11,846 bases of DNA from Chloroflexota bacterium (GTDB lineage: Bacteria; Chloroflexota; Anaerolineae; Anaerolineales; Villigracilaceae), in the NCBI GenBank assembly GCA_021796315.1, contig JAJYOH010000125.1:1-11846 (forward strand), given 5' to 3'. How positions within the stretch are numbered: position 1 is the first letter of the stretch; each line of letters starts with the position of its first letter. A model generated the notes under the pieces. The model saw only the letters and a list, made by a program, of their open reading frames with translations, was not told where the DNA came from and made no database searches. Made by a program: the position numbers and the translations under genes. This document shows positions 1 through 6,742 of this stretch, in pieces.

Positions 1-45
1 CCTTGTTTTTTTAATTATCCCGGCCTCTGGAATCTTTTAGGGCAG

Positions 46-54
46 TGCTATAAT
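46..54 (+). promoter_or_regulatory. Extended -10 promoter of the zinc-ribbon gene
   Basis: TGCTATAAT at 46-54 is a perfect extended -10 element (TG, one base, then TATAAT). No good -35 is visible at 16-18 bp, as expected for an extended -10 promoter. The start site would fall near 61, about 30 nt before the ATG at 92, leaving room for the strong Shine-Dalgarno GGAGGAG at 78-84. Confidence 0.6.
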
Positions 55-91
55 CTGAAAAATTTATCGCCTTAAATGGAGGAGCACTCAG

Positions 92-736
92 ATGGATGCA
101 ATTGAGTTTACCCGCAATTACACAGATCATTCTACTGATCGCGGTTTTCAATTTGAGTTCCATTGTGATCGATGTGGAAACGGCTATAAAACTGCGTTCC
201 AGGCCTGGTCGATGGGCACAATCTCTGGTGCGCTCGACGCGGCTTCCAGCCTGTTCGGCGGCGTATTCGGTGAAGCGGCCAACTTGAGCGAACGCGCCCG
301 GTCAGCGACATGGCAACAGGCTCGCGATAAAGCGCTGATCGATGCGGTCACGCAGATCAAACCGAACTTCCTGCAATGTCCGCGTTGTTCCAGTTGGGTC
401 TGCAAAAAGAATTGTTGGAATCAAGCCCGCGGTCTTTGTAAAAATTGTGCTCCCGACCTGGCAGTTGAAATCTCCGCCCAGCAATCAGCGCAGGCCATTA
501 ATAAAATACAGCAGGATGTTGGCGTGGACGCCGAAGATGCAAAAGTCATCGGCAGCGTGGGCAATGCAAAAGTTGGGGCATCCTGCCCGAACTGCCATGC
601 CCCGCTTGCCACGAATGCCAAGTTCTGTCCTTCATGCGGTTACAAGCTGGCCGATGTGACAAAGTTTTGCGTCAACTGTGGGGCAAAGATGACGCCGGGC
701 GCAAAGTTTTGCCCGGAGTGTGGCACGCAGCAATAA
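92..736 (+). CDS. Multi-zinc-ribbon protein (C-terminal double zinc ribbon)
   Basis: The protein has 214 residues and is rich in CxxC knuckles: C25/C28 in the N-terminal part; C96/C99, C104/C108 and C116/C119 in the middle; and a C-terminal double zinc ribbon of the DZR type with C165/C168 + C179/C182 and C193/C196 + C207/C210. A Gly/Ala-rich, mildly hydrophobic stretch (about 42-64) and a short helical linker (about 124-155) separate the metal sites. There is no signal peptide, so it is probably cytoplasmic. GGAGGAG lies 7 nt before the ATG, which fixes the start. It is a single-gene unit that converges on the GH18 gene. Double zinc ribbons usually mediate protein or nucleic-acid contacts. 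The specific function is unknown; the metal binding is well supported. Confidence 0.85.
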   Translation: MDAIEFTRNYTDHSTDRGFQFEFHCDRCGNGYKTAFQAWSMGTISGALDAASSLFGGVFGEAANLSERARSATWQQARDKALIDAVTQIKPNFLQCPRCSSWVCKKNCWNQARGLCKNCAPDLAVEISAQQSAQAINKIQQDVGVDAEDAKVIGSVGNAKVGASCPNCHAPLATNAKFCPSCGYKLADVTKFCVNCGAKMTPGAKFCPECGTQQ

Positions 737-750
737 CGACTTTTAAAAAA

Positions 751-836
751 ATTAATGAGAACATTTTTCACTGACAGCTCTTATGCTCTCGGTGGCGTCT
801 CGCCGCCGAGGGCGCTATTAGTGAGAACATTTTTCA
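751..836. repeat. 20-bp direct repeats flanking a GC-rich hairpin
   Basis: Two near-identical 20-bp copies (751-770 and 817-836, 19 of 20 matching, core GAGAACATTTTTCA) flank a hairpin. The hairpin has a 10-bp core stem 788-797/801-810 with a 3-nt loop and one wobble, and extends with further wobble pairs to about 784-814. The right copy contains the stop codon and last codons of the GH18 gene, so the left copy looks like a duplicate of that gene end. No U-run follows the stem on either strand, so it is not a standard intrinsic terminator, although it lies where two convergent genes end. Confidence 0.65.
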
Positions 837-1825
837 ACGATGGTCCGGTGGATTGCCTGTAAGAGCGATGTATTATCTGTTGTATCCTGTCCCAACTCCC
901 AGATCATTATTCCGCCAATATTTTCATTGAGGGCCAAACAGGTTTTTCGCTGAATGGTCGCAATGCCGTTGAAATAGATGCCGTCCACTTCATCGAGCGC
1001 TAAAGATGGACGATATTGCTCCATGATGTCGGCGTAAGTGGATTCGCGATAGGGTGGGGTTGTCTCACGCCCGTAGAAAGGTACGCCGAGAATTAATTTC
1101 TCGCGCGGCAGGCCGGCATCTAAAAAGGTTTGCAGGTCCTGAATTGCCTGTTCATACGTGGAATGTTGTGGGCCGCGATCATACGACATAATGTGAATAC
1201 GGTCGGCAACCGAAAAATCTGCGAGCGGGAATTCTGAATCAGGCGAGAGCGCCACACTCAGAATCAAACCTTTGGATTGAAAATTCGCATGAACTTCCTG
1301 CAACAACAAAATATAGTTTTGAAACTCAGTTTTGTTTTGCGGAAATTCCCAATCGAAATCTGCGCCGTTCAATTTGTTTGTGAAAATATATTCTGCAAGA
1401 CTTTCCACAAAACGTTGGCGTGTTCGCGCGCGGGCCGCCATGGCAGCGAATCGATCTGACCGTTCCCATCCGCCGATTGAGATGAGAATCCGTGCGCCAT
1501 AATTTGTTTGCATCTCCCGCAATTTTTGCAGCACGGTTTTATCCAGCCTGCCTGCATCCAGGCCGCCGTCTGCTCGCGGCTCCGCGGAAAAATAAATGAT
1601 GTCCGTCAGATATTTTCCCCATTCGGGATTTACTTCCCGATAATCGGGCAAATAACCGATGACCGGAAAAATGCGGTCGGGCGGAGTGGGAGTCAGAGTC
1701 GGCGCGGGGGAAGAGGATGCCGTTGAGGTCGAGTCCGCTGTGGGCGTGGAAGGAGGCGGCGCGCTTTCTGTCGAACACGCGGAAAATAGAACTATGAGCA
1801 TTAAAGTCAAATGAATAAATTTCAT
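818..1825 (-). CDS. GH18 family glycosidase-like lipoprotein
   Basis: The protein has 335 residues. An N-terminal hydrophobic segment ends in LFSAC (lipobox-like, Cys17), followed by a Ser/Thr/Pro-rich linker (about 18-49), so it is probably an exported lipoprotein held at the cell surface. The rest is a GH18 TIM barrel with all the landmark motifs: SIGGW at 116-120, the active-site strand with D156, D158 and catalytic acid E160, MSYD at 213-216 and a terminal GIMIWEL (305-311). GH18 enzymes cleave beta-1,4-linked GlcNAc polymers (chitin, peptidoglycan) by substrate-assisted catalysis. The first Asp of DxxDxDxE is Asn (N153). The length suits the short YaaH/YdhD-like group without a large insertion domain. 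The substrate is not determined. A -10 box sits directly before the ATG. Confidence 0.85.
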   Translation of the reverse strand: MKFIHLTLMLIVLFSACSTESAPPPSTPTADSTSTASSSPAPTLTPTPPDRIFPVIGYLPDYREVNPEWGKYLTDIIYFSAEPRADGGLDAGRLDKTVLQKLREMQTNYGARILISIGGWERSDRFAAMAARARTRQRFVESLAEYIFTNKLNGADFDWEFPQNKTEFQNYILLLQEVHANFQSKGLILSVALSPDSEFPLADFSVADRIHIMSYDRGPQHSTYEQAIQDLQTFLDAGLPREKLILGVPFYGRETTPPYRESTYADIMEQYRPSLALDEVDGIYFNGIATIQRKTCLALNENIGGIMIWELGQDTTDNTSLLQAIHRTIVEKCSH

Positions 1826-1861
1826 GCCCTTAATTATAGTTTGGTATAAAATAAAGCGATT
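1826..1861. promoter_or_regulatory. Overlapping divergent promoters with almost no leaders
   Basis: The 36-bp gap between two divergent genes carries a -10 for each. Leftward: TATAAT (complement of 1833-1838), with 7 nt between the box and the GH18 ATG. Rightward: TGGTATAAA (1842-1850), an extended -10, 11 nt before the ATG at 1862. Neither has a convincing -35. The GH18 ATG has only a weak AAGGG upstream and the rightward ATG has no Shine-Dalgarno. The predicted start sites fall at or within a few nt of the start codons, so both transcripts may be leaderless. Confidence 0.45.
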
Positions 1862-2431
1862 ATGATTTCTGCGACTGATTTGATTCTGGTCTGTGTGATG
1901 CCTTCACCGCGCGATCTTGAAATTGCAAGACTTCTTGGATGGTACAGAATTCCACTTCGCTCGGCCCCCAAAGTGGTCGCCGTTGACCGGCTGGCCTTTT
2001 ACCAACCTTCGAGCTTTGACGACTCCGGCGGACGCATTGAATTCATCGCCGATGTGCGCGGCCATGAGTTGACCACGCGCGGCGAGCTTTTACGCGATGA
2101 AGAGAATCATCCGCGTGCGCGCGAGGAATATTACAAGATCCAGATCGGCGGCTTGGAAAAATTGTCACAGCCAATTACGGCGGACAAATGGAAACGCCTG
2201 ACGTTTCTCTACACGACCGGGGAATATTTATTGAAAGCCAAAACTTTGAACGACCTGGTTGTGGATTCTGACGAGCGCGCCGTGTTGTGGCGGTCTCTTC
2301 GCGAGCGCGCCGAGAATCAACAGCTTTACAAAACAGGCCTGCCCGAAGCGGACCTTCCGCCTGAAGTTTTGATTGCCCTGCTGGGCATCAAAGAAGATAC
2401 ATCATCCTATAATCCAATTGAGTTTGATTGA
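1862..2431 (+). CDS. Conserved hypothetical protein
   Basis: The protein has 189 residues with no signal peptide or membrane helix. The sequence begins with a hydrophobic strand (DLILVCVMPSPRDLEIARLL) and continues GWYRIPLRSAPKVVAVDRLAFY (about 26-47). A basic/acidic core contains RGHELTTRGELLRDE (66-80) and KRLTFLYTTGEYLLKAKTLNDL (111-132). The many charged and aromatic conserved-looking stretches suggest a soluble enzyme or nucleic-acid-associated fold, but I recognise no catalytic motif. It resembles hypothetical proteins I associate with Chloroflexota; this is recollection, not a search result. It is the first gene of a three-gene operon, its TGA overlapping the permease ATG by one base. 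The alternative ATG at 1898 has no better ribosome-binding site. Confidence 0.75.
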   Translation: MISATDLILVCVMPSPRDLEIARLLGWYRIPLRSAPKVVAVDRLAFYQPSSFDDSGGRIEFIADVRGHELTTRGELLRDEENHPRAREEYYKIQIGGLEKLSQPITADKWKRLTFLYTTGEYLLKAKTLNDLVVDSDERAVLWRSLRERAENQQLYKTGLPEADLPPEVLIALLGIKEDTSSYNPIEFD

Positions 2432-4233
2432 TGCCAAGTTTTCCGTTAATTCTCACTGCCGTTATTACATTTTCTTCCACAGTTGTTTTGATCGCAGACT
2501 GGCTGCGCCCGGACGTGGTTGCCTTGCTTGTGATGGTTTTGTTGGGCATCACGGGTCTGACCACGCCCTCGCAGACGATCGCTGGTTTTAGCTCGTCGGC
2601 TACCATCACCATCCTATCCATCTCGATCATTGCCGAAGGGTTGACACAATCCGGCGTGACGCGTTCGCTCAGTCAAATCATGAAGCGCCTGGCAGGCCAC
2701 GATGAAGGCCGCCTGCTGATCGTTATTTTGGTCGCAGGAGCGGTCTTGTCCTTCTTTATGAATAATATTGCCGCGTTGGGCGTGCTGTTGCCGGCCACGA
2801 TCAGCCTGGCGCGCCAGACAAAGACGCCCCCCTCGCGCTTGCTCATGCCGCTTTCGTTTGGCGTCATCGCCGGTGGAATGACGACTTTATTCACCACATC
2901 CAACATTATTGCCAGTACCACTCTGCACGAAGCTGGCCTGCGTCAGTTTGGTGTGTTGGATTTTCTCCCGGTTGGTCTGCCTGTGGTTCTTGTTACGGCG
3001 CTTTACATGTATTTTATCGGGCGGCGCATGTTGCCGGCACATTTCCCTGCCAATCTGGAGAGGCAAATGCAGCAGGTTCGCAACCAGCTTGTCGACATGT
3101 ATGGCATTGGGCGTTCGATGATCGATCTGCAAGTTTTACCCGAATCGCCGTTCGCCAATCAATCCATTCGCTCTGGAAGTTGGACGACCCATGCCAAACT
3201 CAATATCGCCGCGATCGAACATAATGGGCAAATGATCGCCGCGCCCGGACCACAGCAAATTATTTATCCCGGAGATACCATTCTTGCCTTCGGAAAAATC
3301 TCGGGCGATTTTTGCGAACGCCTTGGCCTGCGACAATTGAACAGCCCGACCATCCCGCAACGAATCCTCAATGATGATACGACGCTGGCCGAAATTGTCA
3401 TTCCGCCGCATTCGAACCTGGCTGGCAAAACATTTAATGAAATCCACTTTCGCGAGCGATTTAATTTGAACGTGTTGGCGATCTGGCGCCGGGGACGGGC
3501 TATTCATCATAACCTGGCTAATTTTTCCCTGCGGGTTGGCGATGGACTTCTTGTTCAAACCACACTTGAGAAATTACATATCCTGCGCGATGAACACAAT
3601 CTGGTCGTGCTCGAAGAAGATCCCGATGCAGTCCTGCGTCCCACCAAACAGCGTATTGCAATTTTGATCGGCGTTCTTGTTTTGTTCGTGGCGATCTTCA
3701 ATCTGCTGCCCATTTCCATCGCGAGCATGGCCGGTGCAATTGGCATGGTGCTGACCGGATGTTTGACCATGGACGAAGCTTATCAATCCATAGATTGGAA
3801 AGCCATTTTCCTGATCGCCGGTCTGTGGCCGCTCAGCACCGCCATTCAAAGCACAGGTCTTGCAAAATGGATCGTGGACGAATTCCTGCTCGCCACTCAT
3901 GGCGCTGGCCCGGTAATTATCGTCGGGTTGTTGTTGATCGTTACCGCCTTCCTGACCAACATTATGGCGGGACAATCTGCCGCGCCGATCATCCTTGCGC
4001 CCATCGGCCTGACCATCGCCACCGCCACTGGCCTCGATCCGCGCGCTTTGTTGATGACCATCGCCGTCGGTTGTTCGCTGGCTTTTCCAACTCCCATCGG
4101 GCATCCGGTCAACATCATGGTGATGGGATCGGGCGGTTACACGTTCAAGGATTTTGTCAAAATCGGCGGCCCGCTCACGATCATTTTGTTCTTTGTAATT
4201 ATGGTATGCCTGCATTTCTTCTGGCATGTTTAG
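2431..4233 (+). CDS. SLC13/DASS-family permease with two RCK_C (TrkA-C) domains
   Basis: The protein has 600 residues from the ATG at 2431, which shares its A with the preceding TGA (TGATG, translational coupling). The in-frame TTG at 2428 would add one residue and is unlikely. The N-terminal half has membrane helices at about 7-43, 57-75, 96-128, 136-160 and 178-198, with FFMNNIAA (108-115) and the TTSNIIAS hairpin (155-162). Two soluble RCK_C domains follow (about 225-290 and 318-395, each with a GD near its end). The second membrane half has the inverted-repeat counterpart FLTNIMAGQSAAP (507-519) and FPTPIGHPVNIMVMG (552-566). The family moves anions (di- and tricarboxylates, sulfate), often coupled to Na+. 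The RCK_C pair suggests ligand gating. The substrate is unknown; the neighbouring hydantoinase hints at a nitrogen-containing organic anion. Confidence 0.88.
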   Translation: MPSFPLILTAVITFSSTVVLIADWLRPDVVALLVMVLLGITGLTTPSQTIAGFSSSATITILSISIIAEGLTQSGVTRSLSQIMKRLAGHDEGRLLIVILVAGAVLSFFMNNIAALGVLLPATISLARQTKTPPSRLLMPLSFGVIAGGMTTLFTTSNIIASTTLHEAGLRQFGVLDFLPVGLPVVLVTALYMYFIGRRMLPAHFPANLERQMQQVRNQLVDMYGIGRSMIDLQVLPESPFANQSIRSGSWTTHAKLNIAAIEHNGQMIAAPGPQQIIYPGDTILAFGKISGDFCERLGLRQLNSPTIPQRILNDDTTLAEIVIPPHSNLAGKTFNEIHFRERFNLNVLAIWRRGRAIHHNLANFSLRVGDGLLVQTTLEKLHILRDEHNLVVLEEDPDAVLRPTKQRIAILIGVLVLFVAIFNLLPISIASMAGAIGMVLTGCLTMDEAYQSIDWKAIFLIAGLWPLSTAIQSTGLAKWIVDEFLLATHGAGPVIIVGLLLIVTAFLTNIMAGQSAAPIILAPIGLTIATATGLDPRALLMTIAVGCSLAFPTPIGHPVNIMVMGSGGYTFKDFVKIGGPLTIILFFVIMVCLHFFWHV

Positions 4234-4243
4234 AGGAGTAGTT

Positions 4244-5692
4244 ATGGCGACGCTTATCAAGAACGGGACACTCATCACTGCCTCCGAAACGTTCAAGGCG
4301 GATATTTTGATCGAGGACGAAAAGATCGTTCGCATCGGCCTCGGACTTGAAGCGGATTCCGCGCAATTGATCGACGCTGCGGGCAAGCTGATCCTGCCCG
4401 GCGGCGTGGACCCGCACACTCACTTCGACCTGCCAATGTTCGACACGGTTTCCTCCGACGATCATTACACAGGTCATAAAGCCGCGGCGTTTGGCGGCAC
4501 GACCACCGTGATGGATTTTGTTCCCCTTGCCCCAGCCCCTCTCCCGATGGTAGAGGGGAAAGGGGTGAGGGGAGATTTAAAGTATTCAGTTGATCTGTGG
4601 ATGGAGAAAGCCGAGAAGGCCGCCATTGATTATTCCTTCCACATGAATCTCACGAAGTTCAATGACAGGATTGCCAAAGAGATTCCGTCTTTACGTGAGA
4701 TGGGTATCACCACGCTCAAAGTTTTTACTGCTTACAACGGTCGCTTACGTCTCGACGATGGCGGCATTTTTAAAGCGTTGAGAATCGCAAAAGAAAATGG
4801 AATGCTGGTCATGGTGCATTGCGAGAACGGCGATGTGATCGATACGCTGGTTGCCGATGCGCTGAAGGCTGGGCATACTTCGCCCGAATGGCACGCGTTG
4901 ACGAGGCCAGCCTGGGGCGCAGTCGAAGCCACTTTAAGGATGGCCGCCATGTCGTCTCAGGCAGATGCGCCGGTCTACATTGTCCACATGAACGTGGGCG
5001 GCGAAGTGGACATGCTGCGTTACGCGCGCGAGCGCGGTGTCAAGGTCATGGGGGAGACGTGCCCACAATATTTGTTCTTCACGATTGACGACCTGCGTCG
5101 CCCCGATGGGTCAAAGTGGATCTGCTCACCGCCCATGCGGACTGAAAAAGATAACGCCCGTATCTGGGAAGGACTGTCAGATGGGATTTTGCAAACGATC
5201 GGCACGGATCATTGTCCATTCTATTTTGACGGGACCCGCCCCATCGTCTATGAAGGAAGCGGGATCGCCATCCCCGGAAAAGAGTTGGGCAGGGACGATT
5301 TCACAAAAATCCCGAACGGACTGCCCGGTGTGCAAGATCGCATGCCGATCTTGTGGACGTGTGGTGTGCGCGCCGGAAAAATCTCCGCCAATCAATTTGT
5401 GGAATATATGAGCACGAACCCGGCCAAAATTTTTGGCCTATATCCGCGCAAAGGTGCGCTCGTGCCCGGCGCGGACGCCGACGTCGTGATCTGGGACCCC
5501 GAGAAAAAAGTGAAGTATGGCGTGGCGATGTCGCACCAGCGCACAGACTACAATTTGTACGAAGGCTGGGAATTGACCGGCTACCCCGAAAAAGTTTTCC
5601 TGCGCGGAAAGATGATCGTGGATGGCGAGAAGTGGCTGGGAAAATCTGGCGATGGAAAGTTTTTGAAACGAAGTGAAGGCGAAGTTTTATGA
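4244..5692 (+). CDS. hydA: Dihydropyrimidinase / D-hydantoinase
   Basis: The protein has 482 residues from the ATG at 4244, which has GAGGAG at 4233-4238; an upstream in-frame ATG at 4226 overlaps the permease and lacks a ribosome-binding site. The cyclic amidohydrolase signature is complete: HTH at H58/H60, the lysine expected to be carboxylated in TLKVFTAYNG (K159), H192 (VHCEN), H248 (IVHMN) and D322 (GTDHCPF), so a two-metal centre is intact. The enzyme hydrolyses 5,6-dihydropyrimidines or 5-substituted hydantoins to N-carbamoyl amino acids in the cytoplasm. The gene lies 10 nt after the SLC13 permease and probably shares its transcript. Oddity: residues about 95-111 are encoded by a 52-bp palindrome. 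Compared with the ligands as I recall them for characterised D-hydantoinases (H58, H60, K150, H183, H239), the sites after it are shifted by +9. A related imidase or allantoinase is the main alternative. Confidence 0.9.
   Translation: MATLIKNGTLITASETFKADILIEDEKIVRIGLGLEADSAQLIDAAGKLILPGGVDPHTHFDLPMFDTVSSDDHYTGHKAAAFGGTTTVMDFVPLAPAPLPMVEGKGVRGDLKYSVDLWMEKAEKAAIDYSFHMNLTKFNDRIAKEIPSLREMGITTLKVFTAYNGRLRLDDGGIFKALRIAKENGMLVMVHCENGDVIDTLVADALKAGHTSPEWHALTRPAWGAVEATLRMAAMSSQADAPVYIVHMNVGGEVDMLRYARERGVKVMGETCPQYLFFTIDDLRRPDGSKWICSPPMRTEKDNARIWEGLSDGILQTIGTDHCPFYFDGTRPIVYEGSGIAIPGKELGRDDFTKIPNGLPGVQDRMPILWTCGVRAGKISANQFVEYMSTNPAKIFGLYPRKGALVPGADADVVIWDPEKKVKYGVAMSHQRTDYNLYEGWELTGYPEKVFLRGKMIVDGEKWLGKSGDGKFLKRSEGEVL
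4522..4573. repeat. 52-bp palindromic element inside hydA
   Basis: A 12-bp outer stem (4522-4533/4562-4573, two wobbles), a small internal loop and a 7-bp inner stem (4536-4542/4552-4558) make a near-perfect hairpin of C-runs against G-runs (core CCCCTCT...AGAGGGG). It is read in frame as residues about 93-110 of the hydantoinase. Its C/G-run layout resembles dispersed REP/MITE-like palindromes common between genes in many bacteria. The low-complexity residues it encodes (LAPAPLPMVEGKGVRG) do not look like the family consensus at this position. Confidence 0.7.
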
Positions 5693-5704
5693 AATGGTAG
5701 ATGC

Positions 5705-5996
5705 GGTCAACTGTGTACGTCTCGTCCCCGTACTTTGGGGATATCCGCTGGTGGGTGAGACGAGGTAACGCCGCTTTGCCGCAACGCTGCCACTATTTAG
5801 CCTAGAAGTTACCAATATCTAGGCTAGAACTTGCCAGCTTCTTGCCTGGAAATTGCAAACATTTAGCCTAGAAGTTATGAACATCTAGCCTAGAACTTTC
5901 ACAGATTCAGGCAAGAAGTCATGGATATCTTGTCTCGTCTCCAGCCGCTCGCCCCGCACTGCGAAGCAGTGGCGAGTGCACGCTTTGTTAGCCGCC
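5705..5996 (-). repeat. attC-like recombination site of cassette 1 (long, with structured insert)
   Basis: Read on the - strand, the site begins with the R''-like box GGCGGCTAAC (5987-5996), whose TAA is the stop of the HNH gene. AAAGCGTGCA follows, and the site ends at an R'-like G|TTGACC (5705-5711) preceded by ACGTACACA. The + strand strings TGCACGCTTTGTT (right end) and AAC-N-GTGTACGT (left end) recur in the second site at 7713-7845. The R'' box matches the complement of the cassette's own 5' end (7710-7719) in 9 of 10 positions. At about 292 bp the site is far longer than usual attC sites (roughly 60-150 bp), because the centre holds the 22-bp repeat array and several stems. Confidence 0.6.
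5795..5926. repeat. Six-copy 22-bp tandem repeat with internal inverted pairing
   Basis: Six contiguous 22-bp units start at 5795, 5817, 5839, 5861, 5883 and 5905, with core ATYTAGCCTAGAASTT and a variable last six bases; 5927-5932 begins a possible seventh. Units 1 and 4 (GAAGTT) and units 2 and 5 (GAACTT) pair up, giving a 66-bp higher-order period. Mutual complementarity allows hairpins at 5796-5806/5818-5828, a perfect 11-bp stem 5838-5848/5908-5918, and inside it 5868-5876/5880-5888. The whole array is enclosed by a 12-bp stem 5757-5768/5930-5941 with two wobbles. No reading frame runs through it. Confidence 0.85.
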
Positions 5997-6725
5997 TTTT
6001 GTTTTACCGAGATGCTTTTCTATAACTTTCTTGACATACTCAGGAATCGGAAACTGATTTTGAACAGCCGATACCTTGAGTTTTTCATACAAGTCAACTT
6101 CGTTTTCATCCCATAAAATATCTGTGCGTCTTACTTCTCTGAGTGCAACATGAACATAGTTTTCAGGATTTGCCCAATAGCATTTCAAACAAACTTGCGG
6201 AGATTTTTCGTTTTGCCAATTGGCGCAATGTTCACATGACCAAGATTTTGCCCGATTACAAGAGCCACAAACCAGCATAAAATCTTTGGGATTTAAGTCG
6301 TCTTGCGTATCTCCCGCAACTTCATAAGGTACGCGGTGGTCAACTTGTAAATAACGTTGTTCAAATGAACCATTGCAAATTGAACATTTGCCCCCGCTTT
6401 GAGCATAAAGTTCATCCCGAAATTGTTTTGGAAAAGTTTGCCTGCCTTCCAATCTGCCTTTCTGGATGTTGTTAATGTCGCCAAAACGATAAGCCGCTAT
6501 TGAACGCCCTTCGCTATCTTTTACTCGAAAAGTTTCCAGAGGAATACCAAATTCTCTCACATCACGGGCGGCTCTGGGCGGATGGTTGTAACCATACTCT
6601 TTTTCGAGTTGCTCAGTAGTGACAAACCCGTTTTCAAGGATATATTCAATAACGATTCGAGCGCGTTTGTTCGTAATATTTTCGAGAAGTTTTCTTATCT
6701 TTTTATGTTCGGCTGATTGGGGCAT
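5988..6725 (-). CDS. HNH endonuclease, probable type II restriction enzyme
   Basis: The protein has 245 residues. The N-terminus (about 5-70) looks like a winged-helix DNA-binding segment (RIVIEYILENGFVTTEQLEKEYG). The HNH nuclease domain spans about 97-165: zinc knuckles C114/C117 and C153/C156, catalytic VDHRVP with H130, N145, and CNRAK (157-160). A second Cys4 site follows (C164/C167 and C179/C182), then a charged C-terminal tail. The ATG at 6725 lies 17 nt after the methyltransferase stop with a weak ribosome-binding site, so translation is probably coupled. The TAA stop is embedded in the R'' box of the attC-like site, as is common for integron cassette genes. Pairing with an adenine methyltransferase argues for restriction. 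The recognition sequence cannot be deduced. A homing-type HNH is less likely. Confidence 0.78.
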   Translation of the reverse strand: MPQSAEHKKIRKLLENITNKRARIVIEYILENGFVTTEQLEKEYGYNHPPRAARDVREFGIPLETFRVKDSEGRSIAAYRFGDINNIQKGRLEGRQTFPKQFRDELYAQSGGKCSICNGSFEQRYLQVDHRVPYEVAGDTQDDLNPKDFMLVCGSCNRAKSWSCEHCANWQNEKSPQVCLKCYWANPENYVHVALREVRRTDILWDENEVDLYEKLKVSAVQNQFPIPEYVKKVIEKHLGKTKGG

Positions 6726-6742
6726 GGTGAAAGGCTCGTTGT

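Noticed and set aside
788..810. Intrinsic terminator between the convergent genes
   Set aside because: The stem is strong but no U-tract follows on either strand.
3574..4419. 281-codon open frame antisense to the permease and hydA start
   Set aside because: It lies opposite two clear genes, its composition is low-complexity and polar (His/Gln/Asp-rich) and it shows no ribosome-binding site or domain, so it is a shadow of the coding strand.
5795..5926. CRISPR array
   Set aside because: The 22-bp units are contiguous with no unique spacers, the units diverge and no cas gene is near.
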